Part shown: positions 11,905-22,458 of the stretch, in pieces | Numbering within the stretch: the first letter of the stretch is position 1 | Layout of the letters: each line of letters opens with the position of its first letter | Program-made: the position numbers and the translations under genes | Notes under the pieces: generated by a model | What the model saw: only the letters and a program-made list of their open reading frames with translations | Database searches by the model: none | What the model was told of the DNA's origin: nothing | Assembly (NCBI GenBank): GCA_900618795.1 | Contig: UYJD01000013.1 | Coordinates: 780,537 to 844,536 of the forward strand | Direction of reading: 5' to 3' | DNA from: Cyanodermella asteris | Taxonomy: Eukaryota > Ascomycota > Lecanoromycetes > Ostropales > Stictidaceae | Length of the DNA: 64,000 nucleotides

Positions 11905-14021
11905 ATGGGCGGCATGGCCATGGACGGACTCACCATCCAGGCTTCGTCCCTTTCGAACATCATCGCTGCTGCAGATTCTCCGCCAAACAAACCCAGTTCA
12001 CGGCGCCGTGGCGGCAAGCCCCTGGAATTGTACATCGCCCGTGTGCCCGGCAGTCGAGGTCCGTTCCTCCAATCTTCTTGGCGGACGGCAGATGTTGACC
12101 TATTTCAGATATATTCCTGACAACGTTGAAGCCACGTGAAAAAGTGGTCACGGCTCAGGATATCGAAAGTAGTCTGTACTACTGTCATCTCGAGACCGAG
12201 AACGATGATTTGTTTCGACATGAAGATGATGGTATTGGCGAATCAAGCGGAGATATCGACAGCCATGACATGTATCCGCCGACTCCCCCTCTGCATGATG
12301 AGTTATCGCCGACACACTCACAAGTGGGCATACCGCCGTTTTCTTCACGTCCTGACCCAAGTCTGGGTTCTGCTTTCGATCTTCAGCGGCCGGCACCAAT
12401 GCTTCCCCCAAGACCAGACTCAGCCGTGCCAGCGATCAAGCGAAAACCTGTGAGCAACGTCCCTGCTGCTACACCCGACCCTCTTCGCCGTCGCATGGAC
12501 CAGATAGCGCCGAAACTGCCACCAAGACCTGACGAGATGACTCCCATTCTACCCTCGCGACCCCTTGGACCGCGCCCGTTGGCTGACCGAGGCCAATCTG
12601 AGAACAACGTCTTTCAGGCTCGGCCATTGGAAACCGACCTGGGTTCGAGTAATTCGCATGTACACAAGCCTCCCTCCCTTCCTCGCAGACCAGTGTCGAT
12701 GAATGTCAATGGTCACCCTTCAGATCTGCCAGCAACCAACCCCTCCCAGTTTTTGACCAGCAATGGAGCCGGAAAAGAAAACATCGGCACTCGAATTCCA
12801 CGCGATGAGGCGCCTTCAAAATCTCCACCAGTCCCGGCACACACCTTTGGAGGCTCAACTTGGGATCATCCGCCACCTCGACCCGCTTCCCTGAGTCCCC
12901 GCTCAACCCACTCTCTCGCTCGAACAAGCTCTCTCATCTCCAACATCCCGGCGGCCATACCTCGTTCCGGCTTCAACGTAATACTGATCCGCCGCAATCC
13001 CTCTGACGGGAGCCAACAAAACATTGGCAAGATTACCGTCCCAGCCAGCCTGCAGTCGCGGTACGGTCGGCAGAACAAAGCCCTTTTGCAGATTTTCACG
13101 CCGGGCTACGAGAAGTTCCGCGCTGCCCACTCCCCATCCACCGCCGAACTGGTGCGATGCATCTCCGAAGACGATGACTGCACCTTCAGCACCGATCTGC
13201 GTCTCGCCACACGGCGGCGCAGCATCAAGTCGCCTTCCAGCCCCTTTTTCGGAGACGTGCCCGTCAATCAGCTCATCAGCGTAACACCCAGCCAACCTTA
13301 CAGCTTCCTGAGCCCCTGGAACCGGGTGTGCGAGTTCTTCACCGGCGTCGGCGGACGCAGTCTGAAGTGCAGACACATGCTCGCTCGCGGTACGGCAGCA
13401 GACGAGGATCCGGGAAGAATGCATGTCCTGGCACTGAGCGAGCTACGCTTCAACACCCCGAGCACGAAGCTCTTCGCCAAGTCCAAGGTCGGCAGTCCGA
13501 CGAGGAAGAACGAGGAGAAGCGGCGTCCCGTGAGCGCGCTACCAATGGCATTTGGTCGAGGCGCGCCCGCCCAGGCGTTACAAAGGAAGAGCATCGCCGA
13601 CGTCAACACCCACGCGCATGCATACAACCAGAGCTTCGACTTGTTCCCTCCCAAGACCGGCAGCCATGCACCCGGCCAGAGCCCGAGCCCCGGCTTTCCG
13701 AACGCCGCCGGTTCGCCTCCGAGCAGGTACTCCCGAGACGGCTACAGCGTGACGGCGACCAGCCCCAGCACGTTTGCCAGCGACGCCGGAGCCGAGGACG
13801 GCCTCGGGTACGACGGCGACGACATCCGGGGGTACGAGGACCGCGAAGACGACGATTGGGATGTCGAGCCGATGGATCTGAGCCTGGGTCAGGAGCGCGC
13901 CGGGGGCGGTTTCAAGGGCAACAAGGCGAAGCTGGGGAAGCTGGTCGTCGAGCCGGAGGGCTTGGACATGTTGGATCTGTTGGTTGCGGCGAACATGGGG
14001 ATCTGGTGGAGCATTCGATGA
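11905..14021 (+). CDS. Conserved fungal protein of unknown function, proline-rich
   Basis: Exons 11905-12058 and 12109-14021 flank a 50-nt GT-AG intron and encode 688 residues. Splicing yields the run PGSRDIFLTTLKPREKVVTA, continuing in frame into QDIESSLYYCHL. The start is ATG at 11905 (MGGMAMDG), with further ATGs a few codons in. Residues 40-80 are a conserved N-terminal block. A long Pro/Ser-rich middle has several short PPRP repeats that could bind SH3 or WW domains. A second folded-looking block (GFNVILIRRNP... to HMLARGT) spans about 345-510, and the C-terminus is acidic. I recognise the protein as conserved among filamentous ascomycetes but know of no assigned function. The gene is convergent with HPC2. 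Confidence 0.8.
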
Positions 14022-14699
14022 AAGCGTGACGAAGAGTTTGGGATTTGACGAAAAGGAAATTGGATCGTAAGAAGTGTCACAAGGGGAAGGGATGTCTGCG
14101 GATTTGTGCGATTTGGAGAAAAGGATGCTGGCATACTTCTTTTGCATGAGATACCCCCATGTATAGTCTTCTTAAAGCTTGTCATTAACTTACAGCATGC
14201 TCAGCTCATCGGTCACGGTAAGAGACACTGCTCGAGGGCAGAAACTCACGGTTTTACACTATTCGGGTAGCCCCGCCCATGTAAGTCGATGATGCATTTG
14301 ACAAATGTATTTCCGCGTTTACACGTGACTATTATCTGTATGCTACTTCCAACACGCGTTTGTGGTAAGAGCTCAATCTCGAATCTATCATGACAAGTGA
14401 ACCTTTTCCATGCCCAGTCCCAAGCTGCCATGCTCCAAACCAACAGCTGTTGTGAGAGCAAGAGAATAGCTCGTCCAACAGAATCTCATATGTAATCGAC
14501 CATGCATGCTTTTTGAGTGTGCAATGTAGCAGATGAAGTAAATGAGCAATGCCAATTTTTCCCACTAATGAGGCCGATGCGTCGCCAGCCATTTTGGGGA
14601 CAAGGGATTGGCGAGATCCAATTCGACCACTGGCTCCAAAGTCGCCGAGCCCACTGCATCCGCTGTGTACAGTCTCCTGAACTGCTGTCCTCCGAACTC
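14022..14699. other. Convergent intergenic region, 3' ends of two genes
   Basis: This tail-to-tail spacer separates the unknown gene ending at 14021 (plus) from HPC2 ending at 14700 (minus). It presumably holds both 3' UTRs and polyadenylation sites. I see no gene in it. Confidence 0.6.
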
Positions 14700-16709
14700 C
14701 TAATCCGAAAGCGAAATGATTTGCTGTCCGGGGCCGGGGCCCGCCATATGAATCGGTGCCGCCTGCTGTACCTGCTGTGCTTGCTGAGGCTGGATGTTGG
14801 TGGTGGTAGTGGTGATGGCTGCTGCACCCGCGGGGCCCTGTGCCAGGTGTGTCATGATGGAGCTCTCGGCGCGGTTTCCACCACGTCCGCCTCGACTGCC
14901 ACGGCCACCTCTACTACCCGGTCCACCACCTCTTCTTCCTCTGGTCGTTGTTGTAGTGCCATCTGGGTTTGTGGTTGCGCCTGGAACACGTCCACCTCTG
15001 CTACCTGGACCTCCGCGTGAGCCGCGTCCGCGTCCACGTCCTCTGCCTGTCGTCGGAGCACCGTTGTTGTCAGCGTTCGCAACGACCACCCGTTGATCCT
15101 CGTCGACTAATGGACCACAATAGACGAAGAATCCATCTGTGGCGATTGCTCTTTGCGCTTCCCAGCCGAGCTCACTGTCGTCGACAAACGGATCATCCTT
15201 GTCGTAGTTGTCCTCCTTGAAATTGCGCTTCTTGGGCTTAGGCTCCGCGCCCTCGACACCTTCCATTGCAACACTTGAGCCTCCGCGTTCATCCTCGCTT
15301 CCACTATCGCCATCCTCGCTCATGACGTCCGGATCTAAGCCCTTGTCAATCTTTTCTTGTCTCGCAAGCAGCTGCCCGGCCTTCTTGACCCTTGCCATTC
15401 GCTCCTTCTGTGCTGCAAGTCGTGGATGCAGTGCGTTGAAACCGTATTTCTCCTCGGCTAATCTTCTGAAGTCGACAACATTGTTACCGTCTTTGGAAAG
15501 AGCTATGTCAATGCAGACCACCGGGGTCGGCTTTGCTTCACCATCGTCACCACCACCCATGCCACTACCATTAATACCAAGCATTGCAGAAGTCAGCAGG
15601 CCAGATCCGGAACCGGGAAGAGGCGCGCGAGGTGGCTTGTCGCGCTTCTCTTTGGGCTTTGTCGGTCCCTGGTGTGGCGATGCGCCCGACGAGATTGAAC
15701 CACGTGACGAGTTGGGTTTCATGGCCGTCGTCTGAGGGTCCAGCTCCATCTGGACAGCGTCGACAGCGTTGGTGGCTGCAGCTATGGATGTTGGTTGTGG
15801 TTTTGGGATCAGAGCTTCAGCAAGTAGAGAGGGAGGCGCGTGAATTGGTGCGACAACAACAGGTGGTGGGTTCGAGGCGGGTGACTTTCTGACAGTTGGG
15901 TACTCGGCGTTTGAGGAGTTCTGAGCTGGCTGTGAGGCAAGGACGATGATATCATGACTCGGAGGTGATGGCTGTGAGTGTTCGACAGCCGAGTATCGCG
16001 ATCGTTGTGGTGGATCAATCAAGCTTGAAATTGCAGCTGAAGCACTAGCTCGGTTGGGTGCAGCGGCAGAAGTGTTCTTCAGCGATGGGCTCTCTGCAAC
16101 GGCTGCACGAGCTGCGCTGGAGCGAAAGCCGTCGTCGGTAGCGAGACCTCGGATCGGATCGTAATGGGTCGAACGCGGTGACGGGTTAGCACTGGCGGGC
16201 TGTTGTGCGGTTGTCGAGGTTGGCATGTAAATATCGCGGGCTGCTGCCGGTGCCCGTGAAGGCGCGAGCGGTTGCTGCGCGCGCTGCTCAGGTAGCGACG
16301 TTGGCGCATACGGCGAGAAGCGGATCTGAGGACTTGCATCGTGACCACCGTGGCTTTCTCGCTTCACACCTTCGGTGCCCTCGGGCCTCGCGTTTGGGTC
16401 GATTGGCTTGGGATTCTTCTTGCCAGTGAATAGCTCAGGGTGCAACGCGGCAGCAGCACGATCAGCTTCTAGCTGGGCGCGGGTGCGACGGACACGCTTC
16501 TTCTTGGGCGGGCCACCCTCGGGGTTGGGAGAGTCCTTGTTCTTTTTCGAGGCCGACGCAGACGAGGAACGGTTTGGAGTTGCATGATTCTCGCCTGTTG
16601 ATACAGCCGTGAGTGGACGGCCGAGTGCGCTGCTGCGCTGTTCCAGATCCGAGTCGGGGCCGGGGGAAGATAAGCCCGAGCTCGCTTCGCGACCCTGCAC
16701 GCCTGCCAT
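14700..16709 (-). CDS. HPC2: HIR histone-chaperone complex subunit HPC2 (ubinuclein/HUN domain)
   Basis: This single-exon frame encodes 669 residues and starts at ATG 16709 (MAGVQGRE). Hpc2 is a subunit of the HIR complex, which deposits H3-H4 independently of replication and represses histone genes in yeast. The diagnostic Hpc2/ubinuclein (HUN) block lies at about 498-536: YDKDDPFVDDSELGWEAQRA followed by a short aromatic stretch. A basic NLS-like PPKKKRVRR lies near residue 70, and the middle is Ser/Pro/Ala-rich and probably disordered. An unusual feature is the C-terminal tail after about 550, with GRGRGRGSRGG and many RGG repeats, followed by a short Gln/Thr-rich end. Such tails often bind RNA. 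Upstream lies a repeat-rich promoter region. Confidence 0.88.
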   Translation of the reverse strand: MAGVQGREASSGLSSPGPDSDLEQRSSALGRPLTAVSTGENHATPNRSSSASASKKNKDSPNPEGGPPKKKRVRRTRAQLEADRAAAALHPELFTGKKNPKPIDPNARPEGTEGVKRESHGGHDASPQIRFSPYAPTSLPEQRAQQPLAPSRAPAAARDIYMPTSTTAQQPASANPSPRSTHYDPIRGLATDDGFRSSAARAAVAESPSLKNTSAAAPNRASASAAISSLIDPPQRSRYSAVEHSQPSPPSHDIIVLASQPAQNSSNAEYPTVRKSPASNPPPVVVAPIHAPPSLLAEALIPKPQPTSIAAATNAVDAVQMELDPQTTAMKPNSSRGSISSGASPHQGPTKPKEKRDKPPRAPLPGSGSGLLTSAMLGINGSGMGGGDDGEAKPTPVVCIDIALSKDGNNVVDFRRLAEEKYGFNALHPRLAAQKERMARVKKAGQLLARQEKIDKGLDPDVMSEDGDSGSEDERGGSSVAMEGVEGAEPKPKKRNFKEDNYDKDDPFVDDSELGWEAQRAIATDGFFVYCGPLVDEDQRVVVANADNNGAPTTGRGRGRGRGSRGGPGSRGGRVPGATTNPDGTTTTTRGRRGGGPGSRGGRGSRGGRGGNRAESSIMTHLAQGPAGAAAITTTTTNIQPQQAQQVQQAAPIHMAGPGPGQQIISLSD

Positions 16710-17335
16710 TGCCGCCTCACCATCAAGCGCAGCAAGCAGTCGAAAAATTCGGCGCCGCTACTTTTACTGCTTGCGTGATGGCGGCCGACTCAACAGGATG
16801 ACGAAGCTGTCTCGAATCCGTGTGCAAGGCGATCGAGGTTGATTGAGTATGTGCCGATGCGCCGTGTGCGGTGTGGCAGGCGGTAGGGCAGACGGCGTGG
16901 TGATAGCTTCAAGGTATCGTTAAAAGGCGTCGGCGGCGGCCAAATGGGGTGCGCGGGCTATAAACAGACTTAAAGCAGGGTGAGGTGGCTGCCAAGCGGC
17001 TCTGAAGGCGATCAGCGCGCGACACGGAACTTATAAGTCGGCGGCGGACAAGGGAGACGGCGATGACGGCGGAATAAAGCAAATTTAAAGAGAAAAAGGC
17101 GGCAGTCGATGGGGAAGAGAGAAAGAAAGGAAAGAAGAGGAGGCGAGGCAGAGCGAAAGAAGTCGACAGAGTGGCAGCATATGCTTTATGAGCAGCAGCA
17201 GCAGCAATAAGATGGATCGGATCCAAGAACAGCACGACACGACACGACACGACACAACGGAGCGGCTGCAAGAAGCACGAAGCAGCAGCAGCAGGCAGGA
17301 CAGGGCGTGGCGGACGAAGGAGATCAGGGGAACAG

Positions 17336-17375
<40 letters not shown>

Positions 17376-18401
17376 CAGCCGAAGAAGATCTAATCCGTCA
17401 GCTCAGCTCAGATCTCGTCTAAGTGACCGACTCGACTCGACTCGACTCTTGGACAAGGACGACTCCGCCGACTCCGACACGCTCGCGAGCTTTACAGCCC
17501 GATAGCGAGACTGGCATCCGCGGCCGGCTAGGCAGACAACGTAAGCTAGGGAACCGCCAAACTCACTGAATCTTATGATCAGACCTGCACCGCAAACGTG
17601 TGCCAAGCATTCCATCACTGCCAAGCCAACCCACGACGGTTTTTGCCTGCTTACCTACTTACCTACGTATCTCGCGCTGTCCTGAAACGACCTATATGCA
17701 TGTTGTGAATATATCGCTGCAACTACATACACTATCCCCCATCTACTCTCGTAACTACTCACTTACGAGAACGACTTCGATTCCTCCAGCGTTAGTTGAA
17801 CATATGTCCGCCGCATCCGGTGACGAGCATCTTTCGTCCCGTCTTGCGCTCCAAGCCGTAGTCGGCAAGGCCTGCTCCTGACTGGTCCATCTCAAAGTCA
17901 CATGTACCTTCGTCCAAAGTTTGTCCCTTTCTTTCGCGCCGTCTCTGATCGAAGCTATCCCTCCACATCCGACTTCGAAACAGGACCTTTCTGCTGTCGG
18001 TCAGAGGGGCAATTCTGCAAGGCGTATTGCATGCATCAACCGAACCACGATTCGCTGGTGCATCGTCAAGGGGCTGATCCTTCGCAATACCCGTGTGAAA
18101 CTCGCCATCTCCACTCTCCCACAGTCACGGGGCCAAGCTGGCCGTCACGCCGCGTAAACTGCCGCATAGGTAGCGCTGCTTGTCTGATTCCTTCATTTCG
18201 CGGCAATCACCTCATCACGCCAGACTTCGACATCTGACTGCTTAGTCAGCAAGCTCAGGTCGACGTTTCTTCCCAGCTTCCTGCTGCAGATTAGACTTCC
18301 CGCGATAACGCCGTGATATCTCCATCCAGGCTAAATTTGTCCGTCAAGGGCCACTTGCAAGCCGCTGAGCTCTCTCCCACCCATACCAGCAGCTCGGCAC
18401 C
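16710..18401. other. Divergent intergenic region with microsatellites
   Basis: This head-to-head spacer lies between HPC2 (minus) and the RPAP1 gene (plus) and must hold both promoters. It has a dense cluster of simple repeats at about 17190-17450 (listed separately). I see no gene in it. Confidence 0.6.
17191..17448. repeat. Compound microsatellite cluster (CAG, ACACG, GACA, GACTC)
   Basis: Four short tandem arrays lie within 260 bases. They are (AGC)n at about 17191-17206 and again at 17281-17294, (CGACA)n at about 17233-17255, (CAGA)n at about 17332-17376 and (GACTC)4 at 17429-17448. They sit in the spacer between two divergent genes, about 500-750 bp upstream of HPC2. Confidence 0.85.
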
Positions 18402-19817
18402 ATGGCAATGCGAGGCGAGCGTTTCGAGCTCAACCTCGACCCAGAAGATGCATACCTGGGTACTGAGCATAGTGACGGCGGTGCCGTCACCCCCACAGAT
18501 CAACCGGTATCCAAGACACCGTTTGGCTTCGACTTGATCAAGGATGTGCTGGAGAGGGAGCCGACCGCCTCAAAACCGCCCGAACCACCAAAGGTCAAGC
18601 AGACAGCTTCGGGCTTTCCAGCGCATAAAAAGAGGGATGGGCCGTCACGATTCAAGCAGCGAAGAGCCGGTCTGGATACCCCTGCTCCTGCTGCCAGACC
18701 CACCTCCGCCCGTCGTGAAGACAAACCACCCCAGAATAAATATCTCGACAGCATCGCAAATGTCTCTGCTGATGAGAAGAAAAGCATCGATCAACAGACG
18801 ACGCAGATGATTGAAAGCATGTCTGCAGAAGAACTCGCCGCGGCACGACGAGAGCTGTTGTCGGAATCGAGTGTGGGCCTGATTCAGAAGTTGCTAAAAA
18901 GGTCGACCATAGATGACGAAGATGGCAACAATGTCGCCCCGCGGCCCTCTTTACCGTTCTCCGAAACGCCGAAAAAGAGTGTTTCCTTCTCAGAACCTGT
19001 CAAAGCAGCTTCTACTGCGCAGGCAAGGTTGCCAGCCTTTGACGAAGATGCACCGCCACCAACCATTCCTTCCGACCTTCAGGCAGTCTCCTCTCATTTT
19101 CCTCTAGCCGACCCTCCTCATGATATTACTCCGAACCATGAGCCTCGGGCTGGGTCTGCAAACCCTTCCGATTCTCTGCCTGCGCTTGATCCGTCATCCG
19201 CCTCCTTTTTGTCTGACTTGCATTCTACTTATTTCCCTGACCTCCCATCCGATCCAAATCAGCTTGCATGGATGTCGCCCCTGCCAGATGAAGCAGATGC
19301 AAGTGCAGCAGATCGAAGCCCTGACGCTCAGACCCCTCCTGCCGAACTGCGATTCGACTTCAATGGCAAGATAGTGTCCAAGTCTCGTTCGGCGGCCATA
19401 CCCGTCACTAAAGGGCTACATCATCATGGCAAAGACCCGGGCAGTGCCGGTTACACCATCAATGAATTATCCATCTATGCACGAAGCACAGTCCCTGCAC
19501 AGAGATGCTTTGCATACCAGCTTCTAGGTCGCATTCTCTATAGGCTGGGGAAGAACGACTACGGCGAACAAAAGAGTGGCCGGGTTCAAGGTCTCTATGA
19601 AGAGATCAAGCGGGGGTATATCCTGGAACAGCTGCTCAAGGAAGCGGCCCGCGACCCAGGTACCGGGAATGAAAGTGCGAGAGTTTGGGCTTTGGAAGCT
19701 GCCTGGCTTTGGCGTAAGGGAGGAGGCAAAGGCCTCGACAATGTCGGAATCGATGAAGACGATGTCATGGGTGAGGCCGCCGGTCAGATCTTGCAGGAAG
19801 GCTTGAACCCTCCATGA
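18402..19817 (+). CDS. RNA polymerase II-associated protein 1 (RPAP1/Rba50 family)
   Basis: This intronless gene of 471 residues starts at ATG 18402 in a CACCATGG context. RPAP1/Rba50 helps assemble and import RNA polymerase II. The N-terminal RPAP1 signature is visible at about 70-88 (GFPAHKKR, SRFKQRR) and 127-168, where an acidic/Gln helix is followed by MSAEELAAARREL and LIQKLLKR. The C-terminal RPAP1 signature starts near 325 with LRFDFNGKIV and continues to VTKGLHHHG, AGYTINELS, RSTVPAQR and LGRILYRLGK. The length is close to yeast Rba50 (about 440) and far shorter than metazoan RPAP1, as expected for a fungus. The gene is convergent with the ferroportin-like gene, only 200 bp away. Confidence 0.92.
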   Translation: MAMRGERFELNLDPEDAYLGTEHSDGGAVTPTDQPVSKTPFGFDLIKDVLEREPTASKPPEPPKVKQTASGFPAHKKRDGPSRFKQRRAGLDTPAPAARPTSARREDKPPQNKYLDSIANVSADEKKSIDQQTTQMIESMSAEELAAARRELLSESSVGLIQKLLKRSTIDDEDGNNVAPRPSLPFSETPKKSVSFSEPVKAASTAQARLPAFDEDAPPPTIPSDLQAVSSHFPLADPPHDITPNHEPRAGSANPSDSLPALDPSSASFLSDLHSTYFPDLPSDPNQLAWMSPLPDEADASAADRSPDAQTPPAELRFDFNGKIVSKSRSAAIPVTKGLHHHGKDPGSAGYTINELSIYARSTVPAQRCFAYQLLGRILYRLGKNDYGEQKSGRVQGLYEEIKRGYILEQLLKEAARDPGTGNESARVWALEAAWLWRKGGGKGLDNVGIDEDDVMGEAAGQILQEGLNPP

Positions 19818-20016
19818 TCCAGATACATATGGATAAGCCACTCAGCGCCTATATCGTCGCGTCCGACGTGATATTGTCATCACGAACTGTGCGCGTTGAA
19901 AAGGAGGCGGAATGTGATTCAAGGACGTGGACTTGAACACACCACTACTGCGAGCATAATCTGAAAGGATGTTGCTGCTCGTTGATTTGAAAGACGTGAT
20001 TCATTACGTTCTCAGT

Positions 20017-21877
20017 TCAAGCTGCTTCCCACTTCTTGTGCCAATGCATGAATCCTGCCGTTGCCATCGCGACCGCAAACAGGCTCATCAATCCCAGCCA
20101 ATTGAAATCAGCCTGGTCCGACCACAACGCCGATGCGATCCAGTGTGCAAACTGAAACGTGGCGATGACGGCCATTTCAGCGCCTCCAAACTCGGAACGT
20201 TGATTCTCGGCTATCGACACCTGGGTCAACTGTGTTACACTGAGGTCGTAAACCCAGCGACCGACGAATGAGAAAGATAGGAAAGAGAAGAACAAAAGAG
20301 TAGGGACTGGCGCTTTTGGAAACGCGCTCAGTCCTTGAGTGTCAGAAGGATTCTCCGCCTCGTGGTCTGACCTCTCTAGAGCGCCATCCAGCCAAAACAG
20401 GACGACGACGGCAGGCACGATCATGGCGAGGAGGCTGCAGATTCCCCACTTGCCGACTTCGATAACTGGTCTGAGCGAATTCGTATGGGTTCTCGTGTCG
20501 TCGCCAACGTCTTGTGCTAGGTCTTCGTCCTCTTCTGGCGATGTCTCGTCCTTGTCGAACTTGTTGACCATTTGATATGTGCCTCTGTCGGTCAATTCTG
20601 GCGTCTGTCGTGCGAAGAACGCAACGGCAACCGGAAACACGAATGTGCTTCCAACCTCGAAGATTGTTCCCACTCCTTTCGCAATCGTCACGTCGCTGTA
20701 CGTGAAACCCGCATTGAGCAACCATGTGATGAGTGTGCCGGCCCAGTCCAACACGGAGGCATGCAAGAGCGCAATCCCGAAGGACGGTATCCAAACATCA
20801 GTGCTAAAGTAAAACGCCACCCCATTGGCCTGTGCCGTGGCGGTCTGCACCACGATTCTGCAGAGAGAACGCCAGACTCCCATGATGCTCAGTTTATGAG
20901 GCTGCACGGTCCAGGGCTGCTCGTGCTTTTGTGTGCGTGTTCTGGGAGCTCTCAATGTACTGTTTCTGTTCCATACCCAGAGCAAGCCGGTGGCCTCAAC
21001 CACCACGCTAGCCAGGCTGAAAAGACCGATGGCCAACGGTACGGAGGCAGCTGGATTGGGCATGACTGCCATCAAGCTCGTTGCTACCAATGGGGTCAGA
21101 AACTTACAACTGATGTCAATCCTTCGTATGATCGTGTTCAGATGCGTCAAGCTGTAGCCACGACCCACACTCCTTGTTGGTTGCTCCGCCACGGTCAGAA
21201 TCCAATCTCTTTCCATGGACAGCACATTCGTCATTCTAGTCACCTTCTCCGCCATTCCAAGAGTCAAAATGACACCAAATAATGTCTGCTTCCACGCTTC
21301 AGACTCTGTAAAGGCTATGACAAGCCAGAGGAAGCAACAAAGGCCCAAAGTGGTTCGGTTGACGGCTATGCTTGTGAGCAGAGGACGCAATCGGCCCGGG
21401 CTCGCGTCGATCCATTGACCCATTGCAGCAGAGATTGCTATCATGCAAATCGTCTCTGATATGCCGATCAGAGAAGTTGGCAGAAGCGTGCCGGGAAAGG
21501 TTGCATGAGCAAAGAGAATCTAGCTGACGTGTCAGACTGCTTGGTCTCAAACATCTAGCGCGCGTGTTCACACTATACCACATCACAAAGGCTTGATACA
21601 TATCTATTATAAGAAGTGCTGCCTGATATGAGCTGCCAATATGCAGTGTCCAGCTTGGAAATGCTACTTCGCAAAAGGGGTGGCAAGAAAGAGCATCACG
21701 CACCCCGGCATATTCATAGATCCGAGAATTCCACATGGATAGAAAGTGCGACACATACAGACACCATGCTTGTGCCGCTGTGAGTGAACCGTCTTCCGGG
21801 CTAGCTCTCGAGGAACCTGGCAAGTCGTTCAGAGGCAAATCGGCTTCATCTTCGACCAGCTCGCGGTGGACGGTCAT
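20017..21877 (-). CDS. Ferroportin-like (SLC40A1 family) metal exporter
   Basis: Two exons (21704-21877 and 20017-21519) flank a 184-nt intron with donor GTGCGT and acceptor CTAG. They encode 558 residues, and splicing joins YEYAG to ILFAHATFPGTLLPTSLIG. Ferroportins export Fe2+ and related metals. The family signature is the first helix pair (WCLYVSHFLSMWNSRIYEYA, then GQWIDASPGRLRPL) and the last block (VGRWVYDLSVTQLTQ, IAENQRSEFGG), with about ten hydrophobic helices between. A hydrophilic loop around 340-375 is acidic (DKDETSPEEDEDLAQD). Ferroportin homologues are patchy in fungi and the substrate of fungal members is not certain. A TCACGTGA palindrome overlapped by TGACTCA lies about 210 bp upstream. 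Confidence 0.85.
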
Positions 21878-22458
21878 CTTGGCGACGGTGGTCCGATCGA
21901 GTCTCGCAGCATTACCCGAGACGAGAGTGCCGTGCGCAAGTTAATACAGGTGCGTGTAATGATACATTATCGATGTGAAAGATTGCGACGAATTTCACTA
22001 ATTTGATGAAGAAGTCATTGATGTAGCCTTCCTGCACAGCTCGCATCTCGAATGGACTACTACTTATTAGACGCGGCTCTGGCGTCACGTGACTCAACTG
22101 AGTTACCATTGGGTCAGTCAACTCTGCGCTCCTGTGAATCCGTCCGATGTGCTTAAGCATCGCTTGACGCCGAACGGCAACGATGAGTCAACTTCTTTGA
22201 TTCACGGGGTGATGTCTTCACTTGGCCGGTCACTTCAGCAATGCTTACTCGAAAATAGTGACATCGAGCCAATGACTCACTGGTCATGTTTCTCTGCATT
22301 GTATTTTTTTGAACTTGCTTCGAATTATTTGAGAGCAATATATATCAGAGTACAGACGGATCTCGAAACGCCATTGCCTATCTATCACCTTGATCGATCA
22401 AGATAGATTACAATCTCCCAAATACTCACAGTACAATCCATCAATTCTCCCAAAGTAC
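21878..22458. other. Divergent intergenic region
   Basis: This promoter spacer lies between the ferroportin-like gene (minus) and the small gene at 22459 (plus). It contains the TCACGTGA palindrome at 22085-22092 and an overlapping TGACTCA at 22090-22096. I see no gene in it. Confidence 0.6.
22085..22096. promoter_or_regulatory. E-box palindrome overlapped by an AP-1/Gcn4-type site
   Basis: TCACGTGA (22085-22092) is the core bHLH/Cbf1-type palindrome, and TGACTCA (22090-22096) is the canonical bZIP half-site pair. They overlap by three bases. They lie about 210 bp upstream of the ferroportin-like start codon. Binding is not shown; the motifs are read directly from sequence. Confidence 0.5.

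Noticed and set aside
12903-13424. 173-codon minus frame inside the gene at 11905-14021
   Set aside because: Antisense shadow of a confident coding exon; no family motif.
13328-14147. 233-codon plus frame and 189-codon minus frame over the same exon
   Set aside because: Arg/Gln repeat composition and full overlap with the real frame identify both as shadows.
15208-15735. 175-codon plus frame opposite HPC2
   Set aside because: Mirror of the HPC2 codons; no independent domain.
20572-21282. 236-codon plus frame opposite the ferroportin-like gene
   Set aside because: Lies opposite membrane-helix codons, has no motif and contradicts the strong sense-strand family match.
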